Below are positions 10,665 to 27,500 of a stretch of DNA of 64,000 nt, piece after piece. Positions within the stretch are counted from its first letter, which is position 1. Each line of letters starts with the position of its first letter. Source of the DNA: Antennarius striatus (Eukaryota; Chordata; Actinopteri; Lophiiformes; Antennariidae); the NCBI RefSeq assembly GCF_040054535.1, contig NC_090792.1:9712491-9776490 (forward strand), given 5' to 3'. The notes under the pieces are model-generated. The model ran no database searches. It was given only the letters and a program-made list of their open reading frames with translations, and had not been told where the DNA came from. Both the position numbers and the translations under genes were made by a program.

Positions 10665-11700
10665 ACTGGGGCCGACCCTGGTGCCGCTCCCTGACAGACT
10701 TTTTTTTTTTTGTGCCAACCAACATCAACTCTTCAACCTGTCATCAGCTCCGCCTTATTACACCAGTCCAGAAGACAAGGTGGATGGAGGCTGTGTGAGA
10801 GAAGTTGCTGATATATAAAATGCTTCTATCTTTTTTTTCTCCTCCTGGCAAATGTCCCATCACTCCTGTTGTGGCCCAGCAAGAACTTTTGGACCCCCCC
10901 CCCCCCAGAGAGGCAGCTCTACAGTCTTGAAGGACTTGATGCTTTTCAAACCTCGTGATAGCGTTCATGATTAAATGTGAAAACGACGTGGTATGAGGCT
11001 TCTGTAGAGCTACGTAAATTCAGCATACACTTTTTTGAGTTGTGAGATTTAACACCCTTTGACAAAAGATATTCAGAGATAGTTTACCTTTTTAATATTC
11101 GTACTTTTCCAGAAAATAATGTGAAGTTGCTTCTGAGAAAACTGTTAAAATGTGATGCTCCTTATTTAGTGTACATGGCTGAAGCTTTTGTCTTTGAAAA
11201 TGCGTGATCAAATTAAGTTCTTCTCCTTACATTTGATTCCCCCTCATTTGGCTGGATGTTTTTTTCAGGACACAGGAAGACAAATAAGTTGACCTGATGT
11301 GGATTTTCAAATGAATTGACTAGTCATCATCCTTTTTAAAAAAAAAAAAAAGTCATCAAATATGGGTTTAAGTCATCCCCAAATGGATACTGAACGTACA
11401 CAACGCAGTTAAATAGCAGTGACTTTTTGTTTATTGAAGTCCATTTCAGTGTCTAGTATATAACACTGTATACTCTTAAATGCTCTGCGAAGAAAAACCT
11501 TCCCTTGAAATATTTGCCTGCGCCGGGAATGTTTAGCTTTCTTTGTTTTTCCTTTTTGCAGAGGTAAACTAGTGTGTATGTGATCAATATTTGTTCGTTC
11601 CATTCCATGGAAATTACAGGTATGTTGTACATACTGCCAACAGTTGTCTTGCAAGTTGAGGCATACCTTTATTATAAGACTATAAATAAAACTATTTTAT
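10665..11700 (+). other. max: max 3' UTR
   Basis: This is non-coding sequence following the TAG at 10662-10664. The strongest polyadenylation signal is AATAAA at 11685-11690, which would give a 3' UTR of about 1 kb. It includes C-, T- and A-homopolymer runs (10694-10704, 10897-10908, 11337-11350). Confidence 0.55.
11685..11690 (+). terminator. max: max polyadenylation signal (AATAAA)
   Basis: A canonical AATAAA lies about 1 kb after the max stop codon in an AT-rich context, and no competing downstream gene start is nearby. Confidence 0.5.
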
Positions 11701-13015
11701 CCATTTAGGATGCATTTGTGAGTTATGTTTTAGTTACTGTAGGTGAGTATTGAACTGTTTTTATGTGTTGGGGTGGATGAAACTGCAGCACGTGTCAATA
11801 TATTTTCAAAACATTACCTGGTCATAAAATACTCAAACGTGATCAAATTTAATCCTGCTTGTATAAACAACCTGGAGAGGTTTCTTCTTTCAATGTGGAC
11901 AGATTAGTGTTGCCTCAGTGCAAATGCAGGGTTCAGGTTTATTTGCAAATCCAGGTTACACGTTTGAATGGACAATGTTAGCACCATGAGACAAGTTCCT
12001 GGAATCAGGTTAGGATTAAACCCTTAGGAAGAATATATCGTCCCAAGTCACATCCTCACTTTTCAGGACATTTTAAATATTGGTGGCTTGATTTGAGATT
12101 CAATACCCTGACCAGCAGGATTAGTCGGAGTGAGGAAATGCAGATATTGTAGCAGTGTTAGCCCCTCACTCATCATCACTGGTTTGGCCAAAGCCCTTAA
12201 ACACACTCACTTTAGCAGCATTGCTCAGAGGTCATCTGATCAGAGCAGGACTATACTGGGTAGTTTTAATCCATAATATGTGGAGGACTTAAAATTGTGA
12301 GACTAAAATTACCAGATGGTTTTGGGTTCAAAACCAGAGACCGTTTATGATTTTATAGACTATAATCACATAATAGGTTAAAGTAATGCTAATTTACTAT
12401 CCTTTTTTTCACTGGTTGCATAGGGCAACTTGGCACATAAAAATTCTAAAATTGGACTTTAATTTTTTTAAAAAGTTAGAAATATAAAATTAAATTTTAA
12501 CGTTTGGCAGCCGGTCTAACTTTTTGTCTCAGACGGATTTAGTTTCAAGGCGTCAGTATTTGTTAGAACCCTGAAGCAGCAGCTCTACCTGTGTTTGTTC
12601 TTCATTTAAATAATGATGTTGAATTTTGCGTGACGTGTCCCAGGTGACACGCCCACTGCTGCCTCTTCGAGGATGCAGGTTATGTGGCGCATTTTAAATC
12701 GTAGGAAATTTAATGTACAAAGACAAGACGTTAAGGGAAGCGGGCATTCACAAAGCATTTACATGGTGCATTGTGTGAAATATGTATAAGACTCAATAAT
12801 ATGGATGCTTTGTCTTTTTTATTTGGAAAGTCATTGATCCAGCTTTTACCAGTGCCGAATTTTTTTTCACTTTAAAAATAAAACAAAGCAAAACCTAAAT
12901 TTTGGAGATTTCCGAGGGTCATTGAATGCCGCACACCGCAACTGTTGATAGAAGACATCAGCCTGGAACTTCATGAGAGAAAGTCATGTTTTTGTCTATA
13001 TTTTAGTTAATAGCC
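11701..13015. other. max-rab15 intergenic region, including rab15 upstream sequence
   Basis: No gene was seen. A GC-richer stretch at 12625-12670 contains TGACGTG (CRE/USF-like) and the inverted pair GTGTC/GACAC around CCAGGT (12636-12651). It may belong to the rab15 promoter. The first exon of rab15 could begin anywhere between there and 13015. Confidence 0.4.
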
Positions 13016-19587
<6,572 letters not shown>

Positions 19588-21092
19588 AAACAGGTTAACC
19601 GCAGTGCCATGACTCCTACCATAGCTTAAGACTTTATTTTCTTCCTTCATGCATGCTGTGACTTCTCGGCCAGGAGTCGTCTCAGTTGGTGAGGTTACAT
19701 GGTAATAAATGCATTTAACAGAAACAACAAAGAAAGTACTGTCCTGTCACATGATCTGTTAATTCTGTAACCTGTGGAAAGCAGATTTACAGATTTAACA
19801 GTGAAAGTGTCTCTACGCATGTGTTCCTTTAAAGTTTTTCCTTGGTGAAATGAACTTTTCATATATTTAACTATTTCATTGTAGTCTGTCACCTTTTCTT
19901 TCTTATTGGTTTTAAAAAATTGATGTACAGAAATCATGTTTACATATTGAATGGGGAAATGCGGGTCTGATAAATGTGTGTATATAATCGCAACTAGCAT
20001 ACAGCATGCAGCCGGAGGACACAGTTCAATTATTTACACCTTGAAACTGAAACCAAGTAAGGATAGATTCATTTACACAATGGACTTCCTTTGTCAAAGG
20101 AGACAGTGTTTTGCCATGTTCAGTGACCTTTGTGACTGCAGTACATGTTTATTTACAATTCTTAATGTATATATACAGTTTGTTAATGACTAACTGGTCC
20201 TGTCTACTGTATATTGTGCAATTAAGGAGAATAGCTGCTGCTAAAAAATGTTTTCAAGGTCTCCCAATGTACCACAGACATGTACTTGAATACAATGTTC
20301 GAAATATTTAAAAAAAAATTAACGTACTCATAAGTTAATAAATTAAAATTTTCATATTTAAAGTTTATTATTTTGTCATCTGAATGAATTGTTGAGTCAC
20401 TTTTAGACTGGGACTGAAGTTAGTCACACAGTGGGTTCATTTATTTTTCATCACCTTCTGTTAAAGAAAGGTGATTCCATGTTAAATTTTTGATGACTGG
20501 AAAAAAGAGATATGCAGAGAAAGCAGGAATTATGCCGTAATGCATGCTGATGCCCACAATTAACAGTCTCTGAAATGAGAATAAGTCTTAAAATAATTTT
20601 AGTGATTAAAGGTAAATAATTTTTGAATTTTTTTTTGTAATTTTAATTTTATATACTGATTATAATCCCCGCAGGGAAATTAGTAGCCCACTCTAGTTAG
20701 TTCAAATCAAATAATGCGTATATTGTATATACATGGGGCCTGTACGCATGCAGAGGAGCTAGAGTAGCGGGTAGTTACTTTATTGGTGTGCCCCAAATAA
20801 TAATGTTTGTTTTAAAGGAAATGTTATGGAATTTTTTGAAGTTTATACATAACAGGACAAGATGTATCACTGTAAAAAAATTAAAACTACTCCATGTTCT
20901 TGTATGATTTTAAAATTAGTGCATCATTCTTACGTTTGTAAAGAGTATTGCATGTCGGGTATGTATCAGTTACTTGCAGAGCTATTTGACACCAGTGAAA
21001 AACAGCGTTCTGGTCAGGTGACTACAGCAGTTTGATACAGTCCCATACGATGAGATCCTGCCTGCCTCCAGTGTGGAAGCACAGGAGCTGAG
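19588..21092. other. rab15 3' UTR and rab15-gpx2 intergenic region
   Basis: Candidate rab15 polyadenylation signals are AATAAA at 19704-19709 and 20337-20342. A TGAGTCA AP-1-type site lies at 20393-20399, and a dispersed repeat at 20641-20800. The gpx2 5' UTR lies near the right end, but its start cannot be placed. Confidence 0.55.
20641..20800. repeat. Dispersed repeat with TAATCCCCGCAGGGAAATTAG motif
   Basis: TATAATCCCCGCAGGGAAAT (20661-20680) is followed by a GGGCCTGTACGCATGCAG block and a GTAGCGGGTAGTTACTTTAT block. Related cores occur at 5263 and 23291. I regard it as one teleost interspersed-repeat family of unknown class. Confidence 0.45.
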
Positions 21093-21977
21093 ATGACGTT
21101 CATCGCCAAGACATTCTACGACCTGAAGGCCACCACGCTGGAGGGAGGCGTAACGGATTTCAATGTGTTCAGAGGACGGGTGGTCCTGATAGAGAATGTG
21201 GCCTCTCTCTGAGGAACCACCACCCGGGACTTCAGCCAGCTCAACCAACTCCAGAGCAAATACCCCCATCGGCTGGTGGTCCTGGGTTTTCCATGTAACC
21301 AATTTGGATATCAGGTTAGTTGAGCAGCAGAGTTTCCTCGGGGAATTCAGTATGCTAGTGCAATGCCTGGTCTTGATTAAGGTCAGATACCAGATAAAAT
21401 TAGTTTTCTACCTGTGTTTTACAATCCCAATACCACCATCCACTGAGATTCTTATTAAATTCACTCATAAAATTACTCATAAGAATACAATGACTGTAGT
21501 CATAAGAAGGTGATTTTTCAAATACAATTTAATCACTTTTGTTTTTGATAAAAGTATTGGATGCTTGAAGTCTTTTTGCAGTGTATTAAACAGCAGAACA
21601 ATATGAATGCTTGTGTTTTGCAGGAGAACTGCTCCAATGGCGAGATCCTGAATTCCCTGCAGCATGTGCGTCCAGGCGGAGGCTTTCAGCCTAACTTCAC
21701 TATCTTTGAGAAGTGTGACGTCAATGGAACAAACACTCATCCGGTCTTCGCCTATCTTAAAGATAAGCTCCCCTATCCTGATGATGACCCACACTCCCTC
21801 ATACAGGACCCCAGATTTCTGATTTGGAGTCCAATCAACAGGACGGACATCTCTTGGAATTTTGAGAAATTTCTCATTGGGCCTGAAGGAGAGCCCTTTA
21901 AACGATACAGCAAAAAATTTCCCACCATTGATATTGAGCCTGACATTCAGAGACTGTTAAGATTAACTAAGACCTAA
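21093..21977 (+). CDS. gpx2: gpx2, glutathione peroxidase 2 (selenoprotein)
   Basis: Gpx2 reduces H2O2 and organic hydroperoxides with glutathione; the mammalian enzyme is cytosolic and gastrointestinal. Exons are 21093-21314 and 21624-21977, joined in phase 0 ([14 protein letters not shown]), 191 aa against 190 in human. The active-site selenocysteine is the in-frame TGA at 21210-21212, codon 40, inside ENVASLU-GTTTRDF, so a standard ORF call breaks there. The rest of the catalytic set is present: Gln in CCNQF-type context (FPCNQFG), Trp in [15 protein letters not shown], plus RPGGGF and YLKDKLPYP. The SIIWSP-like segment reads [18 protein letters not shown]. The start follows AGCTGAG with no other in-frame ATG nearby. 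A SECIS element lies 74 nt after the stop. It sits next to rab15 as in mammals. Confidence 0.95.
21210..21212 (+). other. gpx2: Selenocysteine UGA codon of gpx2
   Basis: TGA is codon 40 of the frame from 21093, at the invariant Sec position of the GPX family. Reading through restores full family homology on both sides, and a SECIS is present downstream, so it is recoded rather than a nonsense mutation. Confidence 0.95.
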
Positions 21978-22050
21978 TAATAGCCTCCACCTCTAAATGA
22001 CTTCTCATCAGTCATAGTCAAGACTACCGTACTGTCCACCACACTTTTAA

Positions 22051-22116
22051 GCCTTATTTAATGAGGGTGATATTCTTAAACGCTGAGGGAATATTATCTG
22101 ATGTCTTATAAGAGCT
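22051..22116 (+). ncRNA. gpx2: SECIS element in gpx2 3' UTR
   Basis: Helix I pairs 22051-22058 with 22108-22116 (8 bp, one bulged A). After an internal loop comes ATGA at 22062-22065, facing TGAT at 22099-22102, which supplies the tandem G.A pairs of the SECIS quartet. Helix II runs 22066-22076 with 22089-22099 (11 bp including G.U pairs). The 12-nt apical loop contains the AAA motif at 22079 onward, about 13 nt after ATGA. These are the diagnostic parts of a eukaryotic SECIS, found in the right place. Confidence 0.88.
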
Positions 22117-22136
22117 CAAGAGTAGTGGTGGGGTTA

Positions 22137-22142
22137 AATAAA
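22137..22142 (+). terminator. gpx2: gpx2 polyadenylation signal (AATAAA)
   Basis: AATAAA lies 160 nt after the stop codon and about 20 nt after the SECIS, leaving the SECIS inside the mature 3' UTR. A second candidate lies near 22363. Confidence 0.6.
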
Positions 22143-23689
22143 TATATGTAAAAGGATTTTCTCTGCTTATTTAATTAAATGTGGGTGTGCTTCATAGACA
22201 TTTCCCCTTGAAAAGCATTTCAGTGCATCCTTTTGTTTCTTGTTCTGTGCTAACTGTGACCAGCAGATGGTGTTGCTGACCTGATTATCTAAGCAGATAA
22301 CTTCTGCCATGCATTTACAAATTAAAATTCACCTCACACACACTCACAAAACATTTGCACTCGAATAAAATCCCGAAACCGAACGTTCTCGATCTGTTCT
22401 AAGTGGACCATTCAAACAGTGAGGCGCTTCCAACATAGATGTGTGCCTCTGATGCAAGGTTGGCAAAAATAGATATGTCTAATACAGCCCTGCGTGGGCA
22501 TAGTAATGAGGCATGAAATGCAGTAGGAAGAATCCGGAATCATAATGCATATTGTCATTGCACACAAAATGTACTAAAATGACTCAGAACATTGCTGTGC
22601 AACTTCCCTCCTCTATCCTGCTGATTCCTTCTCCATTCGTTGAAATCTTTAAAACCACACATTTGCATATAAGATCATTGCCTGTGCCACAACAAGAATG
22701 TTTTACAACCACAGTAGCACCTGAAACAGGCATTGAATTATGCTTTGCTATTGCCTAATGAGCTCTTATCCAGCTTTAATTTACTCTGCACACTGTACAA
22801 TGTTTGCAAGGTCTGCAGATTAGCAGTGGGTTTTCTGTACATCCACTCACATTTACATCAGCTGATGATGTCAGAGCCTCTGGCTGCACAGGCCAGGCTG
22901 TACTGTAATGTCTTTGGCAGTCGCTACAGGGACCACGGCAACAACACTCACTCACCTGATACCCCTTTATTTCAGTAAAGGCAGACTCACTGATTTTACA
23001 TATCACTTTTGAATGTATGTATTGCCACAACACATACATTTTGGTTTAATTATTTGTTGTTTAATAGTCTACTGCTTACATTCAATAAGGTTGTTGATGA
23101 AAGACACAAATATTGGGGCAAGAATACCAGAGGCCTCCTCCCCATCCTCTGCACTGATCCCTTACACTCACAGCTTGGAGAAAAATACAACCAAAGATCG
23201 TTTATCTGACACAGAAGAATCACTCAATTAATAAAATATTGCAGTTATTTAAATAATACAATAAAACTGCGAAGAATATGAATGTATATACTTTATTAAT
23301 CCCCGTAGGATAATAATTAGCTCTTCATTTTCAAATTTGTGTAAGGTGAAGGACACATTTAAGTTAATTATAGACAATTTAAATAAATTACTGTTACCTG
23401 AAAAATAACAATTAGTCATCACACAAAAAGTCATTTTGTATGACGTTATAAGTAAATTTTGAGAATTTTTGTCGTAGGTTTTCTTAATTTTAGATATATT
23501 TCACATTTGTTGTCAAATAACATTACATTTTACAATGAAAGCTAAAAAAATAAAGCAGACTAATAGTGTCCTGTTGTTGTGCGGATCAATACTTAGTGTT
23601 TTTTATTTATTTATTTATTTGTTTGTTTTGTTTTGGTTTTTTTACGTAATAGTGAGAACTCTTCGTTTTGCCTCCTCTCCGTCCACCCA
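22143..23689. other. gpx2-sipa1l1 intergenic region
   Basis: No gene was recognised. It contains a third copy of the TTTATTAATCCCCG repeat core (23291-23310) and a T/G-rich low-complexity stretch (about 23600-23645) just before the sipa1l1 CpG-rich promoter. Confidence 0.6.
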
Positions 23690-23760
23690 CTACAGGTGAG
23701 CGCCGTTGCCAGGGAAACGTTTTCTTTTCCCACAATGCTTTCTCGCGAGACTCAGACAGA
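23690..23760 (+). promoter_or_regulatory. sipa1l1: sipa1l1 core promoter with X-box and TCTCGCGAGA element
   Basis: Within 46 bp there is an RFX X-box-like GTTGCCAGGGAAAC (23705-23718), TTCCCACAATGC (23727-23738; resembles part of the ZNF143 motif and an RBPJ-type TTCCCACA), and a perfect palindromic TCTCGCGAGA (23741-23750). The last is a known TATA-less vertebrate core-promoter element. The surroundings are CpG-rich through 24150. Confidence 0.65.
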
Positions 23761-24124
23761 GCGAGAGAGAGACAGAGAAAGAGAGAGAGAGAGAGAAAGG
23801 TAGAGATAGAGTGTGTGGGAAAGAGAGAGAGAGAGAGGGAGAGAGAGAGAGAGAGGCTGCATGGATGATCTCATCTCTCCAGCAGCTGCATAGCGCAGCG
23901 ACGCAAAGCCGTAACTTTCTATCAAACTTCCGAGTTGCCTTCGAAGGTAGACGCGGGGACATCTATCTCTTCAACCCGGGCCGAACACGTTTCCCGCGGA
24001 GGTAAAGGAGAACGCAGCGCGGTGTGTGAGTTGGAATTACTGGACCTTATTTAAAGACGAACATTCGAACATTTGAAACAAAAGCAGGAAAAGCCTTTTG
24101 GGCTCGCGACAGAAAGGAGGAAAG
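23750..24124 (+). other. sipa1l1: sipa1l1 non-coding first exon (5' UTR)
   Basis: CpG-rich sequence downstream of the promoter motifs ends at GGAGGAAAG with a strong GTGAGT donor at 24125. It has no long ORF that fits the protein. It contains a (GA)n-rich purine tract (23757-23855). The next exon with a good acceptor in this gene is at 39505. The upstream exon limit is approximate. Confidence 0.6.
23757..23855. repeat. (GA)n purine tract in sipa1l1 5' UTR
   Basis: This is an imperfect GAGA repeat of about 100 bp at or just after the probable transcription start. GA tracts at promoters can form triplex structures or bind GAGA-type factors; here that is inference only. Confidence 0.85.
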
Positions 24125-24172
24125 GTGAGTGCTGAGCGCGTGAGGGCTTGTTGTTCATGCTAACATCTGTCG

Positions 24173-24313
24173 AGTGTGTGTGTGTGTGTGTGTTTGCGTG
24201 TGTGTGTGTGTGTGCGCGTGTGTGTGTGTGTGCGTGTGTGTGTGTGCGCGCGTGTGTGTGTGCGTGTGCGTGTGTGTGTGTGTGCGTGTGTGTGTGCGCG
24301 CGTGTGTGTGTGT
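24173..24313. repeat. (TG)n with interspersed CG, alternating purine-pyrimidine
   Basis: TG dinucleotides broken by CGCG, GCGTG and similar blocks start about 50 bp after the exon-1 donor of sipa1l1. The alternation of purine and pyrimidine is almost unbroken. Confidence 0.9.
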
Positions 24314-24422
24314 AGGTGCGTAAGCAGTGCAGTCGTTTATAACCAGTCGGTTCTGTTGGCAGGCGAAGGGCACTCGGTAAGAAACGTGTCTGCTCCACTG
24401 TTACCGGGGCTGTCAACACATA

Positions 24423-24524
<102 letters not shown>

Positions 24525-27500
24525 AAGGGCATTGTTCCCAGCGCTGCTTTGGGTGGGTTCACAGGTGTTACGGTTCACACAGTAGCTCAGGATGCGAACT
24601 GATCACCACATGCATATTTTTTTCCGCCGGAGTTGTTGCAGCACGGAGGTGATTTTTTTTTGTGTGTGTCACGTTTGTCTTGCTCTTTTTATTTTTTTAT
24701 TTTTTTATAGCATGTTTCATCGTGTCGCTGACCAGACCGATCCAACCTGGTGGCGTTCAGCTGGGTCTAAATCACTATCAGTCGCCGTGACATTTTGGAT
24801 CAGATGATGTTGTCATCCTGGGGATAGTCTGGAAACGCGTATCAGAGAGCACCAGCCTTTTTTATCCACTTTGGGCAAACACAGCGTGTTCTGTTCCCTA
24901 CTGATCTTCACTGTGGTGGAGACATGAAGTGCTAGCAAAAGCAAAACAAAATAAACAAATGTCAACCAGGAAACAGTGCCAACCTTTCAAAGTTCAAAGA
25001 GAACATTGTCCAAAACGAGCATATTTACCAAACACCAGCTGTAGCAAACCAGATGTAAATATGGAGGTGGAAGTGGAACCAGTCCGCTCCACAGTGAGCT
25101 GACCTGGTGTCTGTCAAGTGGAAGAGGGAAGCTTTGGAGTTCAGTTTTAGGACAGGGATAGGGGATTTTTAGCATTCTTGGTGGGCTTAGTGAACCTGCA
25201 GTGGGCATGACTTGATTATTCAGCTGCACTTCAGTTTATATCTGAGTCCGAGCTCAGTCCTGATCCCCTGAAAATCACAGCTATTATTTCCACATTGGAC
25301 TTCTTTTTTTGGCCGTTTTCTATGGGATTTCTCACAGAGGGTGTTTCTAATTCAAATGTAGCAACTTTATATTCCAAAGCACATGTGTTCTGTTTTGATC
25401 AGAAATACCACAGAAGGCCAGCTTGTCTGTTTTATACTACTGACCAAATACCATTCCAGGTTAAGATAAGACTGAATGGATTTCTAGACGTGCCTGAAAT
25501 GGGGACAAGCTTCCACAAGTCGTTGATAAGGCAACTTCAGTGATGAGTTATTCATGCTGCTTTTTAAATTTATGTGCAAGTGTAATTGTCCCCTTCGAAA
25601 AAAGCCATTGATTCTCAAAATTTTCATCTGCATAAATAATCCACCCCCTGATTTATTAAAACACTGAAGGACATTTGCTATTTTCTCATTAATGCATCAT
25701 ACTCCTCATGTTATAATAACAATTGTTTGGACTTCATTTGTCGTAGAGTCTTTCAAACGTGCTGGGGGGATGCTTCCTGTTGCTAAATTGAGCTTATGTT
25801 CCTATTGTCTCCTGTGCATTGGCCCGAAGGGAGCAGCTTGAGCAAAGATAAAAGAAAAAACAACAAGGGGAGCATTGTGCTGCTTGAAAACTTGCCACGG
25901 TGGTATGTGTGTGCTGTAATTATGCTAAGTGGCCATTATGAAATGCTGCAATAGCAGTTTACATTTTTAACGAATCATGAGGTTGTTATCATGGATCGCT
26001 TCTCATGATTCTTAAAGAATTATTGTTGATGGAGGTCACGTGATCGCGTGTTTGTTTGCTTATTCACCTAAGAGGTTTTATCCAGAAAATAGATCCACAT
26101 GTGTGTAATGGAAAATCCTGTTATTGATGATCACTCACAATATTGGTCACGAGAATCCAAGAACTTAGGTGGTGTTACTGTAGTCTGGCATGAGTCAGAT
26201 CTTAGTGAAGCAGTGTCGTCATGGTGACATCACATAGTGTGTTCTATGGCCAGGATTCATTGGTACATACTGATGAGTGACAATGCGAATAATGGACACT
26301 AGGTGCGGTCTTTTGGTTCATTAGTGTTTCCATAATCATAAACTGTAACGTGAAGTTACTGTCACAACTTTCTGGTTATAAACTTACAGAATTTCTCAGC
26401 TTTTTTTATGTTAACATTTGGTAATGTGCAGTGAATCCCACTGTCGTGCCACCTCTGTTACTAACGACAGATGAGACAAAAACAGACCTTGCAATACGGC
26501 CCTGGATTATCCGACATGATCCCAGCCACAAGGCCCAATTCTGTTTATCTGTGTCAGACACAAAAATGAGTCACGTAGTCATGAGGCCTGACACAACATG
26601 AAATATATCCCCCTGTCTTTGTAAGGAAAAGAAGGAACACCGTCACGATGTGTGTGATGTGTCTGACCAGTGTTAGTCAGCCCATAGTCATAAGTGTCTT
26701 TTTTTTGTGTGTTTTTTTCTTGTGGGAGGTTGCTAGTATCATTCTTCCTGGTGACTCGAGTGTTAATGAGATTGCCTGTAATGACATGTGGCCACAGGCT
26801 TGTGTTTCCTGCTGGTTAAAGGGTGTGAATGGTCTGTCTTTGTCTGGAATGGACAGTCCACTGTAAACCAGCCAACAGGGGAAAGCAGAGGGCTCGGATG
26901 CTACAATAGTGGTGATGTAATCCCCTTTCATCACACTGTACCACACTAGAGTCATGCAGACAAAGGAAAATTCCCCTCCTTTTCACCCCATCTGCTCCAG
27001 AGTTTAGGGTATTCTGACATTGCAGAAATTCTTGGCAATCTGGACTCTGTAATCATCAATGCGGAGCTTCTTTAGGACTCACGTGAACTCAGGTGGTTCA
27101 GCAGGAACAGGTGCACAGCGCTCCTATCGATCATGGTGTGGATTCCTGAAAGACAGGATGCTACATTTTGTGGTATGTTCATGAACCCAAAATGTGTTTG
27201 TGCAATAAATTTTAGCCCTAAGCCAAAACCCACAGTGGACCTGCCAATATATAAGCTTTCAGAATGTTCAGCTACAGGAAGATAGAGTATGTTAGCCTAA
27301 TGTCATGTTAAGTTAGCTTATGTGATGCCACGCAAAACAAGATGGAGTTATGTTGCTTGTGTTGCAGATGGTTAAGTGTGACTTTTCTTATCGCCGTTTT
27401 TACTGATGTTTTTGTGGTAATGACAAGAGAGGAGCTGATTATAACAGGGAGATACAGCGTGTACATGCCAAAGAAATAACATTAGCCAGAAATTTATGAG

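Noticed and set aside
10408-10818. 136-aa plus-strand open frame over the last max exon
   Set aside because: It reads the max exon in the wrong frame and starts in the intron; the true max frame gives perfect family homology.
21210-21212. gpx2 TGA as a nonsense mutation
   Set aside because: It sits at the invariant selenocysteine codon with full homology on both sides and a SECIS downstream.
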